Assembly: GCA_031420415.1 (NCBI GenBank)
Contig: JANOMT010000009.1
Span: 88,906 to 152,905, forward strand
Reading direction: 5' to 3'
Origin: JANYGA01 sp031420415
GTDB lineage: Bacteria; Vulcanimicrobiota; Vulcanimicrobiia; Vulcanimicrobiales; Vulcanimicrobiaceae
Length of the DNA: 64,000 nt
In this document: one piece after another, positions 35,508 through 43,780 of the stretch
How the letters are laid out: every line of letters begins with the position of its first letter
Position numbering within the stretch: position 1 is the stretch's first letter
Translations under genes and position numbers: made by a program
The notes under the pieces: model-generated
Told to the model about the DNA's origin: nothing
What the model saw: only the letters and a program-made list of their open reading frames with translations
Database searches by the model: none

Positions 35508-37031
35508 TTAGTCGTAGGTACCGCAGCAGAACCAACGGCCACGTTCGCAGACGATCCGCCACAGATTCCCGTCGTCGAGGAGCACATCGTAGGCGTCGTG
35601 TGCGAGCGGGTGGCCGCCCGTATCGAGCGCCTCTGCCCACCAGGCTTCATCGACGCGCCAGGGGCCCGCGACCTCGAGAATCGCCCGCGCACCCACGAAC
35701 GCGGGCCGACCCGCTTTGATCCGGACGTCGATTGCCTGTGGCACGAGGACGCGGTAAGCGAGTGTGCCCGTCTCGCTCTGGGCTGGGTTCGCGACGGGAC
35801 GTGGCGTGGCCGATGCGAGCGCCGCTCGCGTCGTGCGGACGACGCGCCCCGCTTCGAAGGGTTCGTAGGCGACGCGCGCTTCGTAGCGATTGCCCGGCAC
35901 GACCGTCGCGCGCAGGGCCGACCGCGGACCGAGCGCGGCTTCGAGCCGCGCGAGTGCGATGCCGACGATCTCGGGATCGGGGTCGCGGCCCGCAAAAAGC
36001 GAGAGTTCGGCGCCGCCTTCTTCGAGACGCTCGGCCACGAGCCGCAAGCCCGTCACGGGCGAGCGCAAGACGACACCTTCGAGACGCGCGCGCAAGAGAT
36101 CGAACATCGTCGCGGTTTGCGAGGTCGGTTGCGCGAGCGTCGTCGCGAGCGCGTGACGCTCGCTATCTTCGCATTCGAGTTCGAGGCGTAATTCGCCGCA
36201 GCGTTTGCCGAGATACGCGACGTCTTCGGCGACGCGTGCGACGAGCGTGCGGAGTGCGAAGAGCAGCTGATCTTCGCGATCGGCCGTGCCTTCACCGAAG
36301 AGCGAGCGATCGATCGTGATGCGGCGTGGCCGCGGCACGAGCGGCGTCTCGTCGACACCGCCGGCGAGGGCGTGCCAACGATGCGCGCGCGATCCGAAGC
36401 GCCGCACGAACGGTCCGTGCGGGAGTGCGGCGAGCGTGCGCAGATTGGGGACGCCGAAGAGTTCGAGCCGTTCGATCGTCGCGCGATCGAGATCGAGAAA
36501 TCGCAGCGGTAACGGCGCGACGAACGCACGCTCGTCGCCCGCGAAGACGATGTTGCCATCGCGGGCGAGGGCGGCCGCACGCGCTACGAATTTATTGGGT
36601 GCACATGCGACCGCAAACGGAAGTGCGGCGAGGGTCGCGTCGCTTGCGAATGCGTCGCGGACGCTATCGAGCCACGCGCTCTCGGCACCCGCGATACCGC
36701 GCATCTCGAGATAGGCGACGCCATCGCCACCGTCTTCGACCAGGGGCGATGCCGCATCGAGTGCGTCGAGTGCGCGCTCCCAGAGTTCGCGATTGCGCGC
36801 GGGCACGTCGATTGCGATCGCGGCTTCGCGCGCGCAGGCGGCGGCCTGCACGATCGTCATACCCGCACGCGCGCCGAGGTCGTATGCGTCGGGACAAACG
36901 GCGATGGCGTGGCCGCGCTCGCGCCGATCGGCGACGATGACGGGGAGACCTGCGAGCGTGGGATCGGCGATTCGCGCGACCGCGACGCGATATGCGGGAA
37001 CGAGCGCACAGAGGACGGGCACGCTACGCAC
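35508..37031 (-). CDS. imuB: ImuB, inactive Y-family polymerase homologue of the SOS mutasome
   Basis: The 507-residue Y-family-like protein lacks the catalytic acids. The N-terminal DxD position reads LVPAYRVAV, and the palm Asp-Glu position reads VAYLEMRG. Such loss is typical of ImuB, which acts as a hub between ImuA, DnaE2 and the sliding clamp. A clamp-binding-like AELSLF follows the little-finger region at about residue 330. The C-terminal region of about 160 residues probably holds the ImuA/DnaE2-binding part. The GTG start overlaps by 8 nt the end of a small membrane ORF that itself overlaps imuA. Confidence 0.92.
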   Translation of the reverse strand: MRSVPVLCALVPAYRVAVARIADPTLAGLPVIVADRRERGHAIAVCPDAYDLGARAGMTIVQAAACAREAAIAIDVPARNRELWERALDALDAASPLVEDGGDGVAYLEMRGIAGAESAWLDSVRDAFASDATLAALPFAVACAPNKFVARAAALARDGNIVFAGDERAFVAPLPLRFLDLDRATIERLELFGVPNLRTLAALPHGPFVRRFGSRAHRWHALAGGVDETPLVPRPRRITIDRSLFGEGTADREDQLLFALRTLVARVAEDVAYLGKRCGELRLELECEDSERHALATTLAQPTSQTATMFDLLRARLEGVVLRSPVTGLRLVAERLEEGGAELSLFAGRDPDPEIVGIALARLEAALGPRSALRATVVPGNRYEARVAYEPFEAGRVVRTTRAALASATPRPVANPAQSETGTLAYRVLVPQAIDVRIKAGRPAFVGARAILEVAGPWRVDEAWWAEALDTGGHPLAHDAYDVLLDDGNLWRIVCERGRWFCCGTYD

Positions 37032-37128
37032 TCACGTGGAGCGGCACGAAGATCGCCGCGAGGATCAGCCAGCACAGTGACGCGAGTGCCGCAAGCGCGA
37101 GCGCGCGGACGAAGACGGATGCCGTCAT
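37024..37128 (-). CDS. 34-aa single-pass membrane protein between imuA and imuB
   Basis: ATG 37128 shares ATGA with the imuA stop, and the TAG at 37024-37026 lies inside the imuB start region, so the ORF is translationally coupled on both sides. The product has a short polar start, one hydrophobic helix of about 25 residues (ALALAALASLCWLILAAIFV) and a short tail, the layout of a single-pass inner-membrane peptide. Under the imuA SOS promoter it should be made only after DNA damage. Known SOS-induced membrane peptides of this size include the division inhibitor SidA and the toxin TisB, but no sequence similarity is claimed. Alternatively it is a chance coding spacer. Confidence 0.6.
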   Translation of the reverse strand: MTASVFVRALALAALASLCWLILAAIFVPLHVSA

Positions 37129-37931
37129 CGCGCGACGCTCCGCGCGATGCGTTCGCTCGTGCGTGACGACGTTTCCAGATCGCGCGTGCGCACGTTGCCC
37201 AGCGGCGCGCCGTCGCTTTCGAAGGTCGCACACGTGAAGCGCGCGCGCCGACCGGGTGCCGCGCGTTTATGCTTGAGGACCGACGCTTCCACCTCGATGC
37301 CCGCAAGCGAACAAAAGAGCCCGCCCGATCCCGCGAAGAGCACGCGTGCGGGTTCGAGCCGGATGCGCAGCGAGGCGAAGTAGCGCAATTCATCGGAAGC
37401 GCCGCTGCCGAGCGTCACGAGGATCGCATTCGCGCGGTGCGTCAAGCTCGCCAGGCGCGTCCACGCCGCGGCACGCAGCGAAACGCTCGGGATCACGACG
37501 ACGGAGAAGGCCGCCGCGCGCATGAGGATATCGGCCGCGCGGGCGACGCCCGCGGCATCGCCTGCCTGAACGACGACGAGCCGCTCGAGATCGACACCCG
37601 CCGCCACGAGCGCGGGTGGGTAGAACGCGCCCTCGGGCCCCGCGGGCGACTCGACGAGTGCCGCGAGGCCGCCGTTTGCCGTTGCCGTTGCGAGCAGTCG
37701 GGCGGCGACGGCGGAGCGGCCGGAGCCAGGGGCGCCCTCGAGCGTCGCGATGATGCCGCGCGGAAACCCACCGCCGAGCGCCGCGTCGAGTTCGCGCAAA
37801 CCGCTGCGGACGATCGCGTCTTCGGCGAGCGTGAAGGCCTCGGGAGAGGCGCCGCGATGCGCCGTCGACAACGCCGCACGGAGCCCATCGAGGGCCGCGC
37901 GGCGGGAGTCGAGCGGTGTAAGCGAAGCCAT
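37125..37931 (-). CDS. imuA: ImuA, RecA-like SOS mutasome protein
   Basis: The 268-residue RecA-like protein begins MASLTPLDSRRAAL. It has LDAALGGGFPRGIIATLEGA followed by the P-loop GAPGSGRSAV near residue 70, and a strand pair ending VVVIPSVSLR in the Walker B area. It is shorter than RecA and lacks the RecA C-terminal domain, as usual for ImuA. It recruits RecA function to the ImuB-DnaE2 complex. The gene is first in the imuA-small ORF-imuB operon, led by a LexA-type promoter identical in layout to that of dnaE2. Confidence 0.88.
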   Translation of the reverse strand: MASLTPLDSRRAALDGLRAALSTAHRGASPEAFTLAEDAIVRSGLRELDAALGGGFPRGIIATLEGAPGSGRSAVAARLLATATANGGLAALVESPAGPEGAFYPPALVAAGVDLERLVVVQAGDAAGVARAADILMRAAAFSVVVIPSVSLRAAAWTRLASLTHRANAILVTLGSGASDELRYFASLRIRLEPARVLFAGSGGLFCSLAGIEVEASVLKHKRAAPGRRARFTCATFESDGAPLGNVRTRDLETSSRTSERIARSVAR

Positions 37932-37940
37932 GGGATCGCC

Positions 37941-37969
37941 ATAGTAATCGAACGTATGTTCGATGTCAA
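37941..37969 (-). promoter_or_regulatory. imuA promoter with LexA-type SOS box
   Basis: On the minus strand TTGACA (37969-37964), a 17-nt spacer and TACTAT (37946-37941) form a strong sigma70-type promoter. The spacer contains CGAAC-N4-GTTCG (37949-37962). The ATG lies 9 nt beyond -10, predicting a leaderless or near-leaderless mRNA. Box and spacing match the dnaE2 promoter. Confidence 0.87.
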
Positions 37970-37981
37970 CGAGGAGAAACG

Positions 37982-38674
37982 ATGCGTCCCAAGGGTGTGA
38001 TTACGGCAAGCGTCGCGGCGACGCTCCTCGGTTTTAGCGGGCTTAGTGCGCTTCCCGTTCCCGCACGGAACGCGCTCACCGTCGCGCCGGCGGCGAGTCC
38101 GATGCGGCTCGCGTTTGTCGAACATGCGGCGTTCTTTTCTCTCGAAGCCAAGACACCGGCGCTGATCGATCCGCAAGTTTTCGTCGCCGTCGCGGCTGCT
38201 CCGGAGGTACCAAAGGGGCTTCAAGGGATCGCGCACATCGCAGGGGTGCGCAATGCCGTGATGGTCGACGATTCCGAACGGCCCGTGCTTTCGGGTACGG
38301 GGAAGTCGCTGGGCTTCACGCTCGGGCGCTGGTTCGCGGCGGCCGGGACCGTCGATCTCGCGCCGCAAGCCAATGGTACGGAGCGGATCGCGATGCACTT
38401 CACGCACCTCGTTCCCAACGGCCGCTACTCGCTTTTCGAAAATCATTTCGATACGATGCCCGTGACGTTCACGCCGCTCGACGGTGCGGGCACGGCTAAC
38501 GGCTTCCTCGCGGCGAAAGATGGCTCGGCGGATGTGACGGTGGTCGCGCCGTCGGTGCTCACGCACGAGAATGCCGTTCTCGCCGTCTATCATAGCGACG
38601 GCATCGAGCACGGCCAGTCGCGCGGCGAAATCGGCGTCGTCGCGCATCATCAACTCATCGCCCGCATTCCATAA
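37982..38674 (+). CDS. Secreted protein of unknown function, divergent from imuA
   Basis: The 230-residue product has a signal peptide (GVITASVAATLLGFSGLSAL) and a GAGGAGAAA ribosome binding site. I do not recognise a domain. It is predicted beta-rich, with MHFTHLVPNGRYSLFENHF and LAVYHSDGIEHGQSRGEIGV, resembling beta-sandwich secreted proteins with His residues facing one side. Its start lies 19 nt from the imuA SOS box, so LexA would probably block or share its promoter. The next gene, mmsA, begins 16 nt downstream and may be cotranscribed. Confidence 0.65.
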   Translation: MRPKGVITASVAATLLGFSGLSALPVPARNALTVAPAASPMRLAFVEHAAFFSLEAKTPALIDPQVFVAVAAAPEVPKGLQGIAHIAGVRNAVMVDDSERPVLSGTGKSLGFTLGRWFAAAGTVDLAPQANGTERIAMHFTHLVPNGRYSLFENHFDTMPVTFTPLDGAGTANGFLAAKDGSADVTVVAPSVLTHENAVLAVYHSDGIEHGQSRGEIGVVAHHQLIARIP

Positions 38675-38690
38675 TATCTAAAGGAACACC

Positions 38691-40223
38691 ATGAGCATTA
38701 CCGCACCCACACCGAGCGCCACCGGCATTCGCACGATCGAACACTTCATCGACGGTGCCTACGTCGCTGGGTCGAGCGGGCGCTTCGGTGACGTGTACGA
38801 TCCGACCGCGGGTACGGTCGCGGCGCGCGTGGAGCTCGCGGGGCGCGCCGATGTCGAGCGTGCGATCGCGAGTTCCGCGCACGCGTTCGGCGCGTGGTCG
38901 AAGCGATCGGCACTCTCTCGCGCGCGTATCTTGGTCCGCTATCGCGAACTCCTGGATGCAAACGCCGATCGAATCGCGCGCACGATTTCGAGCGAACACG
39001 GCAAAGTGATCGCCGACGCGCGCGCGTCGCTCGCGCGTGGGATCGAAGTGGTGGAATTCGCGACGGGTATCCCGCATCTGCTCAAGGGCGATTTTTCGAG
39101 CGGCGTCGCGACGGGTGTCGACATGCATAGCCTGCGCCAACCGATCGGCGTCGTCGCGGGTATTACGCCGTTTAACTTTCCCGAAATGGTGCCGCTCTGG
39201 ATGTTGCCCGTGGCGCTCGCGTGCGGGAACACGTTCGTGCTCAAGCCGTCGGAGAAAGATCCGAGCGGCTCGCTTCTCCTCGCCGAACTCTTCGTGGAAG
39301 CGGGCGGCCCGCCGGGTGTCTTCAACTGCGTCGTCGGCGATAAGGAAGCCGTCGATACGCTCTTGCACGATCCGCGCGTCGTCGCGCTGAGCTTCGTCGG
39401 TTCGACGCCGATTGCGAAGTACGTCTACGCGACCGCCTCGGCAAACGGCAAGCGCGTGCAATCGATGGGTGGCGCGAAAAATCACGCGGTCGTGATGCCC
39501 GATGCCGATCTCGACGCGACGGCCGACGCGCTCATGGGTGCGGCGTACGGCTCCGCGGGCGAACGGTGTATGGCGCTCTCCGTCGTCGTCGCCGTCGGCG
39601 ATGCGACGGCAGATGCCCTCGTCACGCGCCTGCAAGCGCGCATCGCGAAGCTCGTCGTCGGCGGTTCGCTCGAGAAAGAATCGGAGATGGGCCCGCTCGT
39701 TACGGGCGAGCACAAAGCGAAGGTTACGGGGTACATCGATATCGGTGTCGCCGAGGGCGCGACGCTCGTCGTCGACGGTCGCGATGCAAAGGTCGCGAAC
39801 CATCCCAATGGCTTCTTCGTCGGCGCGACGCTCTTCGATCACGTGACGACTGCGATGCGCATCTACAAAGAAGAGATCTTCGGGCCCGTGCTGGTTATCC
39901 TCCGTGCGCCGTCGTTCGACGAAGCGATAACGATCGTCGACGGCCACGAGTTCGGTAACGGCACCGCGATCTTCACGCGCGACGGTAATGCGGCTCGCGA
40001 ATACGCCACACGGATCAACGTCGGGATGGTCGGCGTCAACGTCCCGATCCCGGTGCCGATGGCGTTCTATGGGTTTGGCGGCTTCAAGAATTCCGCATTC
40101 GGTGATCTCAACCAATACGGCGAAGATGGCGTGCGCTATTACACGAAAACGAAGACGGTGACGACGCGTTGGCCTAGCGGCGCTCGCACGGGCGCCGAGT
40201 TCGCGATGCCGACGCTGAAGTAA
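38691..40223 (+). CDS. mmsA: Methylmalonate-semialdehyde dehydrogenase (CoA-acylating)
   Basis: The 510-residue aldehyde dehydrogenase has the MmsA pattern: HFIDGAYVAGSSGRFGDVYD at the start, GITPFNFPEMVPLWMLPVAL, LKPSEKDPSG, and the catalytic Cys in GSAGERCMALS near residue 297. KEEIFGPVL lies toward the C-terminus. It converts methylmalonate semialdehyde or malonate semialdehyde with CoA to propionyl-CoA or acetyl-CoA in valine and inositol breakdown. AAAGGAAC precedes the ATG. Other valine-pathway genes are not adjacent, although an acyl-CoA dehydrogenase lies earlier in the window. Confidence 0.92.
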   Translation: MSITAPTPSATGIRTIEHFIDGAYVAGSSGRFGDVYDPTAGTVAARVELAGRADVERAIASSAHAFGAWSKRSALSRARILVRYRELLDANADRIARTISSEHGKVIADARASLARGIEVVEFATGIPHLLKGDFSSGVATGVDMHSLRQPIGVVAGITPFNFPEMVPLWMLPVALACGNTFVLKPSEKDPSGSLLLAELFVEAGGPPGVFNCVVGDKEAVDTLLHDPRVVALSFVGSTPIAKYVYATASANGKRVQSMGGAKNHAVVMPDADLDATADALMGAAYGSAGERCMALSVVVAVGDATADALVTRLQARIAKLVVGGSLEKESEMGPLVTGEHKAKVTGYIDIGVAEGATLVVDGRDAKVANHPNGFFVGATLFDHVTTAMRIYKEEIFGPVLVILRAPSFDEAITIVDGHEFGNGTAIFTRDGNAAREYATRINVGMVGVNVPIPVPMAFYGFGGFKNSAFGDLNQYGEDGVRYYTKTKTVTTRWPSGARTGAEFAMPTLK

Positions 40224-40314
40224 GCGATCCTTACCGAGGGCGCCACGCGGCGAGCTGCGCGCGATGCGTTCGAACGTGGCGCTGCGTCCTCGCGGCGCGT
40301 GGCCACTTTTGAGT

Positions 40315-40686
40315 TTACGAAGCGATGAGCTCGATGCGATTGCCGAATGGATCTTCGATGTAGCAATGGTCGTGGCCATCGAAGGGGATGGGATCGGGCT
40401 TCATCGCAATGCCGCGTTCCCGAAGCCGTCCGATTACGCGTATGTAATCCGCGCAACGTAACGCCGGATGCGCCTTCTTCGCCGGAACGAATGCCGGATC
40501 GACACCGACGTGTAGCGTTACGGCGCCACTCGTAAACCAAGCACCGCCGCGCTTTGCAAGTTCCGGCGGCTTCGGGATCTCGATGAATTCGAGGATAGCC
40601 ACAAAAAACGTGCGCGCTTCGTTCTCGCGGCCCGGTGGCATGGCGAGCTGGATGTGATCGATTGTGTAGGGCGTTTGCATCATCAT
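40315..40686 (-). CDS. VOC-family (glyoxalase/dioxygenase-like) protein
   Basis: The 123-residue protein has paired beta-alpha-beta modules: IDHIQLAMPPGRENEARTFF at the start and HDHCYIEDPFGNRIELI at the end, the vicinal-oxygen-chelate fold with His and Glu as metal ligands. It ends close to the usual domain boundary. The ATG run at 40686 overlaps the stop of the upstream hydrolase in ATGA, so the two genes are coupled. Enzyme activity or a resistance role cannot be told from sequence. Confidence 0.85.
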   Translation of the reverse strand: MMMQTPYTIDHIQLAMPPGRENEARTFFVAILEFIEIPKPPELAKRGGAWFTSGAVTLHVGVDPAFVPAKKAHPALRCADYIRVIGRLRERGIAMKPDPIPFDGHDHCYIEDPFGNRIELIAS

Positions 40687-41429
40687 CTCGAGCCCGCGCT
40701 CCCGACCGCGGTCCGAACGTCGCGGAGCGCCTTCGCGACGTCGGCTGTGGCCGAGAGCATCGCCATGTGATCGGTATCGATCGAGAACACGTGGGCGCAG
40801 GGTTGCGCGTCGTACATGCGCTTCTGTAATTCGTAGCCGATCGCGTTGTCGTCGGTCGTCGCCACGTAATAGCGCGCGACCGAACCGAATCTCTCGGGCG
40901 TGAGCACGAGCGGTGTTGCGAACGGCTGGAGCGGTTGCGGATACGTGAACGAAAGCGCGATCGCGGTCGCGGTCGCGTCGCTCCGATTGCAGAGTGCTTC
41001 ACGTTTCCCCGCATCGCCCACGGTCACGATCCCGTGCTCGGCGTCGACCTCGAGATGCGCGCCGAGTTTACTCTGCGTATCGGTGCCGGTGTAATCGAGC
41101 AGCGTCTTTCCCGATTCGGGTAGCGCGGCGCTGATATAGACGCACGCTGCAACCTTCTCCGGCCGCGCTTCCGCAGCGCCGCTAATCGTCATCCCGCCGA
41201 GGCTATGTCCGACGAGGATGACCGAACTTGCCGATGCATCGAGCGCGGCGACGACGCTCGCAACATACGCATCCATCGTGACACCGCCGGCGGCCGCGGT
41301 ATCACTCGCGCCATGGCCGGGAAGGGTGATTGCGGTGACGCGCGCGCCCGACGATTCGAGATGCGGGACGAGCGTTTGCCAAACCGACGCATCCGAGAAC
41401 GCGCCGTGAACGAGAAGATAATCGTGCAT
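40683..41429 (-). CDS. Alpha/beta hydrolase (hydroxynitrile lyase/esterase-like)
   Basis: The 248-residue protein begins MHDYLLVHGAFSDASVWQTL (oxyanion HG). It has nucleophile Ser in VGHSLGGM near residue 95, and a late His-containing segment (DTDHMAML) for the base. It resembles small plant-type esterases and AB-hydrolase 6 proteins that act on small esters. Substrate is unknown. It is coupled by ATGA overlap to the VOC-family gene downstream, suggesting a two-gene detoxification or lactone-processing unit. Confidence 0.85.
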   Translation of the reverse strand: MHDYLLVHGAFSDASVWQTLVPHLESSGARVTAITLPGHGASDTAAAGGVTMDAYVASVVAALDASASSVILVGHSLGGMTISGAAEARPEKVAACVYISAALPESGKTLLDYTGTDTQSKLGAHLEVDAEHGIVTVGDAGKREALCNRSDATATAIALSFTYPQPLQPFATPLVLTPERFGSVARYYVATTDDNAIGYELQKRMYDAQPCAHVFSIDTDHMAMLSATADVAKALRDVRTAVGSAGSR

Positions 41430-41588
41430 GCTCGCACGGACCCATGACGAAGCGCCTGCGATGCGCCGCTTTGAGGCGAGTTCGGTGACGTCCGCGTTCG
41501 TTTCGTCACCGTGTATAAGACGGAGTGATACGTGCTGTGAAATTATTAACGGTTAGGATCGGTCGCTCACGAGTGATCGTTTCTTAAA

Positions 41589-41984
41589 ATGGAACGAGAG
41601 GCTACACAGCTGTTACGCGTCGCCGAAGACCACGATCGTGCTGGACGCGAAACCGAGGCGGTGTTGTCGTACGAACGCGCCATCGACCTCGGCCTTCCGA
41701 TCTCAGAACTCGCTGGCGCATTACATGGTCTCGGTTCCACCTATCGTGCGCTTGGGCGCTACGACGATGCGTTGCGCATTTGGCACGATGCCATGCTCAG
41801 GTTTCCGAGAGATGCGAGTTTCGGCCCGTTTCTCGCGATGACGCTTTATAATCTCGGTCGGCCGAAAGAAGCGCTCGCATTGCTGCTCGAGATCCTCGTG
41901 GCGACGACGGAATGCGATGATATCAAACAATACGCGCGCGCTATCCGCCTCTACGCTTGCGACCTAGATCGTCGATCGACGTAA
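41589..41984 (+). CDS. Small tetratricopeptide-repeat protein
   Basis: The 131-residue protein is nearly all helix with about three TPR-like repeats: AEDHDRAGRETEAVLSYERA, GLGSTYRALGRYDDALRIWH and LAMTLYNLGRPKEALALLLE. The characteristic Gly/Tyr/Ala/Pro spacing is present in each. No signal or membrane segment is seen, so it is probably a cytoplasmic scaffold. Promoter elements are not obvious in the roughly 160 nt upstream. The neighbours do not indicate a partner. Confidence 0.75.
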   Translation: MEREATQLLRVAEDHDRAGRETEAVLSYERAIDLGLPISELAGALHGLGSTYRALGRYDDALRIWHDAMLRFPRDASFGPFLAMTLYNLGRPKEALALLLEILVATTECDDIKQYARAIRLYACDLDRRST

Positions 41985-42102
41985 CCGCGTCGATGTTTTT
42001 GTAAAACGGGAATTTTCCACAAACCGCTTCATCGAACGCTACGACGAAGTCCACTCCACGAAGGTAGAGGATGACGGAGCAGCAACGCGCCACGAAGACC
42101 GT

Positions 42103-42951
42103 TCAAAACGTACGTGTGTTGCGCAGATTATTCGCGAGTTCGGTAACGCGCGTGCGCGTTTCGTCATCGTAAGACGTATACATCAACATTCGTAATCCCG
42201 GCGATTCGAGAACCGCGTATGTCGTCGGTTCGAGGCGCAGAATACCCGCGACGGGATGACGGAGTTCGCGCACGTCGCTCGGAAACGCGCGGACGCGATG
42301 TTTCTCCCACGCTTGCGCGAAGCGTGGGCTCTGCGTCCGCAAACGATCGACGAGTGCGTGGACGTTTGGGTTCCTTGCGTGGCGCGCGAAATCGAGACGG
42401 AAGAGTTCGGTGAGACTCTCGGAAACGGCTTCCCAGTCTGAGAAGAGCTCGTGGACGCGTTCGTCGTAAAAGAACGCTTCAAGCATATTTTCACGATGCT
42501 CTGGATCCGGGTTCCCGCCGAAGATTGCGATGGCGGGCGTACTGCGCAGCACGACGTTCCACGCGTGATCGAGGACGAAGATCGCCGTCGACCGTGCGCT
42601 CGTTACCCAACGTCGGAGCGCGGGTGAGATCTCTTCGTGAAGTTCGGCGTCCTCGCCACGCGCGAGCAATTGCACGTGCGTGCGTTCGCTCGGTGTGAGT
42701 TGGAGGGCGCTTGCGATGGCGTCCATCGTTTTGGCCGAGACGGGAACGATACGGCCCTGTTCGAGCCACGTGTAGAGGGCCACGCTAATCTGCGCGAGTT
42801 CGGCGACTTCTTCGCGGCGTAACCCGGGCGTGCGGCGGCGCGGCGTAGCGGGGAGGCCCGCCCGTTCGGTCGTGAGTTCGGCGCGGCGGGAACGCAGAAA
42901 ATCAGCGAGCTCGGCACGGCGCGGGTCGAAATCCGGACTTGCGCTCTTCAT
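42103..42951 (-). CDS. Helix-turn-helix regulator, MmyB family
   Basis: The 282-residue regulator has an Xre helix-turn-helix (LRSRRAELTTERAGLP, RTPGLRREEVAELAQISVAL, YTWLEQGRIVPVSAKT) at about residues 15-85. The C-terminal ligand-sensing domain (about 105-270) is of the MmyB type, with LDHAWNVVLRSTPAI. These regulators often control a divergent dehydrogenase gene. Here the divergent side instead holds a very short ORF with a strong ribosome binding site. I chose ATG 42951, as the extension to 43038 is Arg-rich and not family-like. Confidence 0.88.
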   Translation of the reverse strand: MKSASPDFDPRRAELADFLRSRRAELTTERAGLPATPRRRTPGLRREEVAELAQISVALYTWLEQGRIVPVSAKTMDAIASALQLTPSERTHVQLLARGEDAELHEEISPALRRWVTSARSTAIFVLDHAWNVVLRSTPAIAIFGGNPDPEHRENMLEAFFYDERVHELFSDWEAVSESLTELFRLDFARHARNPNVHALVDRLRTQSPRFAQAWEKHRVRAFPSDVRELRHPVAGILRLEPTTYAVLESPGLRMLMYTSYDDETRTRVTELANNLRNTRTF

Positions 42952-43036
42952 GCGTGCTCTCCAAACCCGCAAGCGCACCCGTCGTTGCGGCACCGTTTCC
43001 AATCTTCTCGAAGGATCGCATCCGGAGGAAGAAGGC

Positions 43037-43135
43037 ATGCATGACTACGCAATCGGTTTAGAACTTACGTTCTCCGCGCTCGGAAAACTCTTCGGTTTCG
43101 CGCGAATCGATGAAAGCGTTCCGTTATTCGGCTAG
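43037..43135 (+). CDS. Possible 32-aa peptide divergent from MmyB-type regulator
   Basis: GGAGGAAGAAGG directly precedes ATG 43037, the strongest ribosome binding site in this area. The ORF ends at TAG 43135. The peptide has alternating hydrophobic and charged residues (GLELTFSALGKLFGFARIDE) and no full membrane helix. It may be a real small protein controlled by the neighbouring regulator, or the N-terminal stub of a lost gene, because such regulators normally face a full-length enzyme gene. Confidence 0.35.
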   Translation: MHDYAIGLELTFSALGKLFGFARIDESVPLFG

Positions 43136-43530
43136 AAATGAAAGCGGCTTCCGACGCCATCCCGCGAGAATTCGGCTTCGACGATCCGCTTCAGACCGCG
43201 CGCGATCGTTAGGGCATCTTCGCGCGTATCGACGACGTGAAGCGATGACGAGAGCTGCGATCTTTCGATATACGCACGAAGTGGGGATACTTTCGGCACG
43301 AGAGCGACGAGATGTCCGCGCAGTTGCTCGTTCCGTCGAAGCAACACGGTGAGGACGGCGGCGCTATCGATAGACGAGCACGATTCGAAGGAGACGACGA
43401 TCGCGTTTTCTGCATCGAGAACGTTGATTGCGCGATCGAGTAATTCGGCCTTAGCCGCATCGATGTTACCGCTCACGGAAACGATCGGTACGTCATCGAT
43501 CTGCTCCAGCTCAATATCGTCGTGATGCAT
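43132..43530 (-). CDS. STAS-domain anti-sigma factor antagonist
   Basis: The 132-residue protein has the STAS fold order: VPIVSVSGNIDAAKAELLDR, AIVVSFESCSSIDSAAVLTV with the Ser of the DSAAVL motif as the candidate phosphorylation site, and a C-terminal helix. Such proteins bind an anti-sigma factor when dephosphorylated and free a general-stress sigma factor. No anti-sigma kinase or sigma factor gene is nearby. It stands alone, convergent with the 32-aa ORF, the two overlapping by 4 nt. Confidence 0.82.
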   Translation of the reverse strand: MHHDDIELEQIDDVPIVSVSGNIDAAKAELLDRAINVLDAENAIVVSFESCSSIDSAAVLTVLLRRNEQLRGHLVALVPKVSPLRAYIERSQLSSSLHVVDTREDALTIARGLKRIVEAEFSRDGVGSRFHF

Positions 43531-43780
43531 ACAACGGATGTTCTCATATTCGATCGAGTTAAAGTGTTTTTGCTAAGTGGGAATGCGCGCCCTACGCCAT
43601 ACGCGATGCCTCCATGTGCTTAAAGACGCCGGTCTTTCTCGCGGAGAATCTGTTATGCGGGAGGGCATCTGCGTCGCCATTTGCGAGATTGCGAAGGGCG
43701 ACGACGAGCGTTCGGACGATGCAGCGCACGTCGTGCCGCGCCGGTCGATCGGCCGACGCGAATCGCACCCAAATCGGCAT

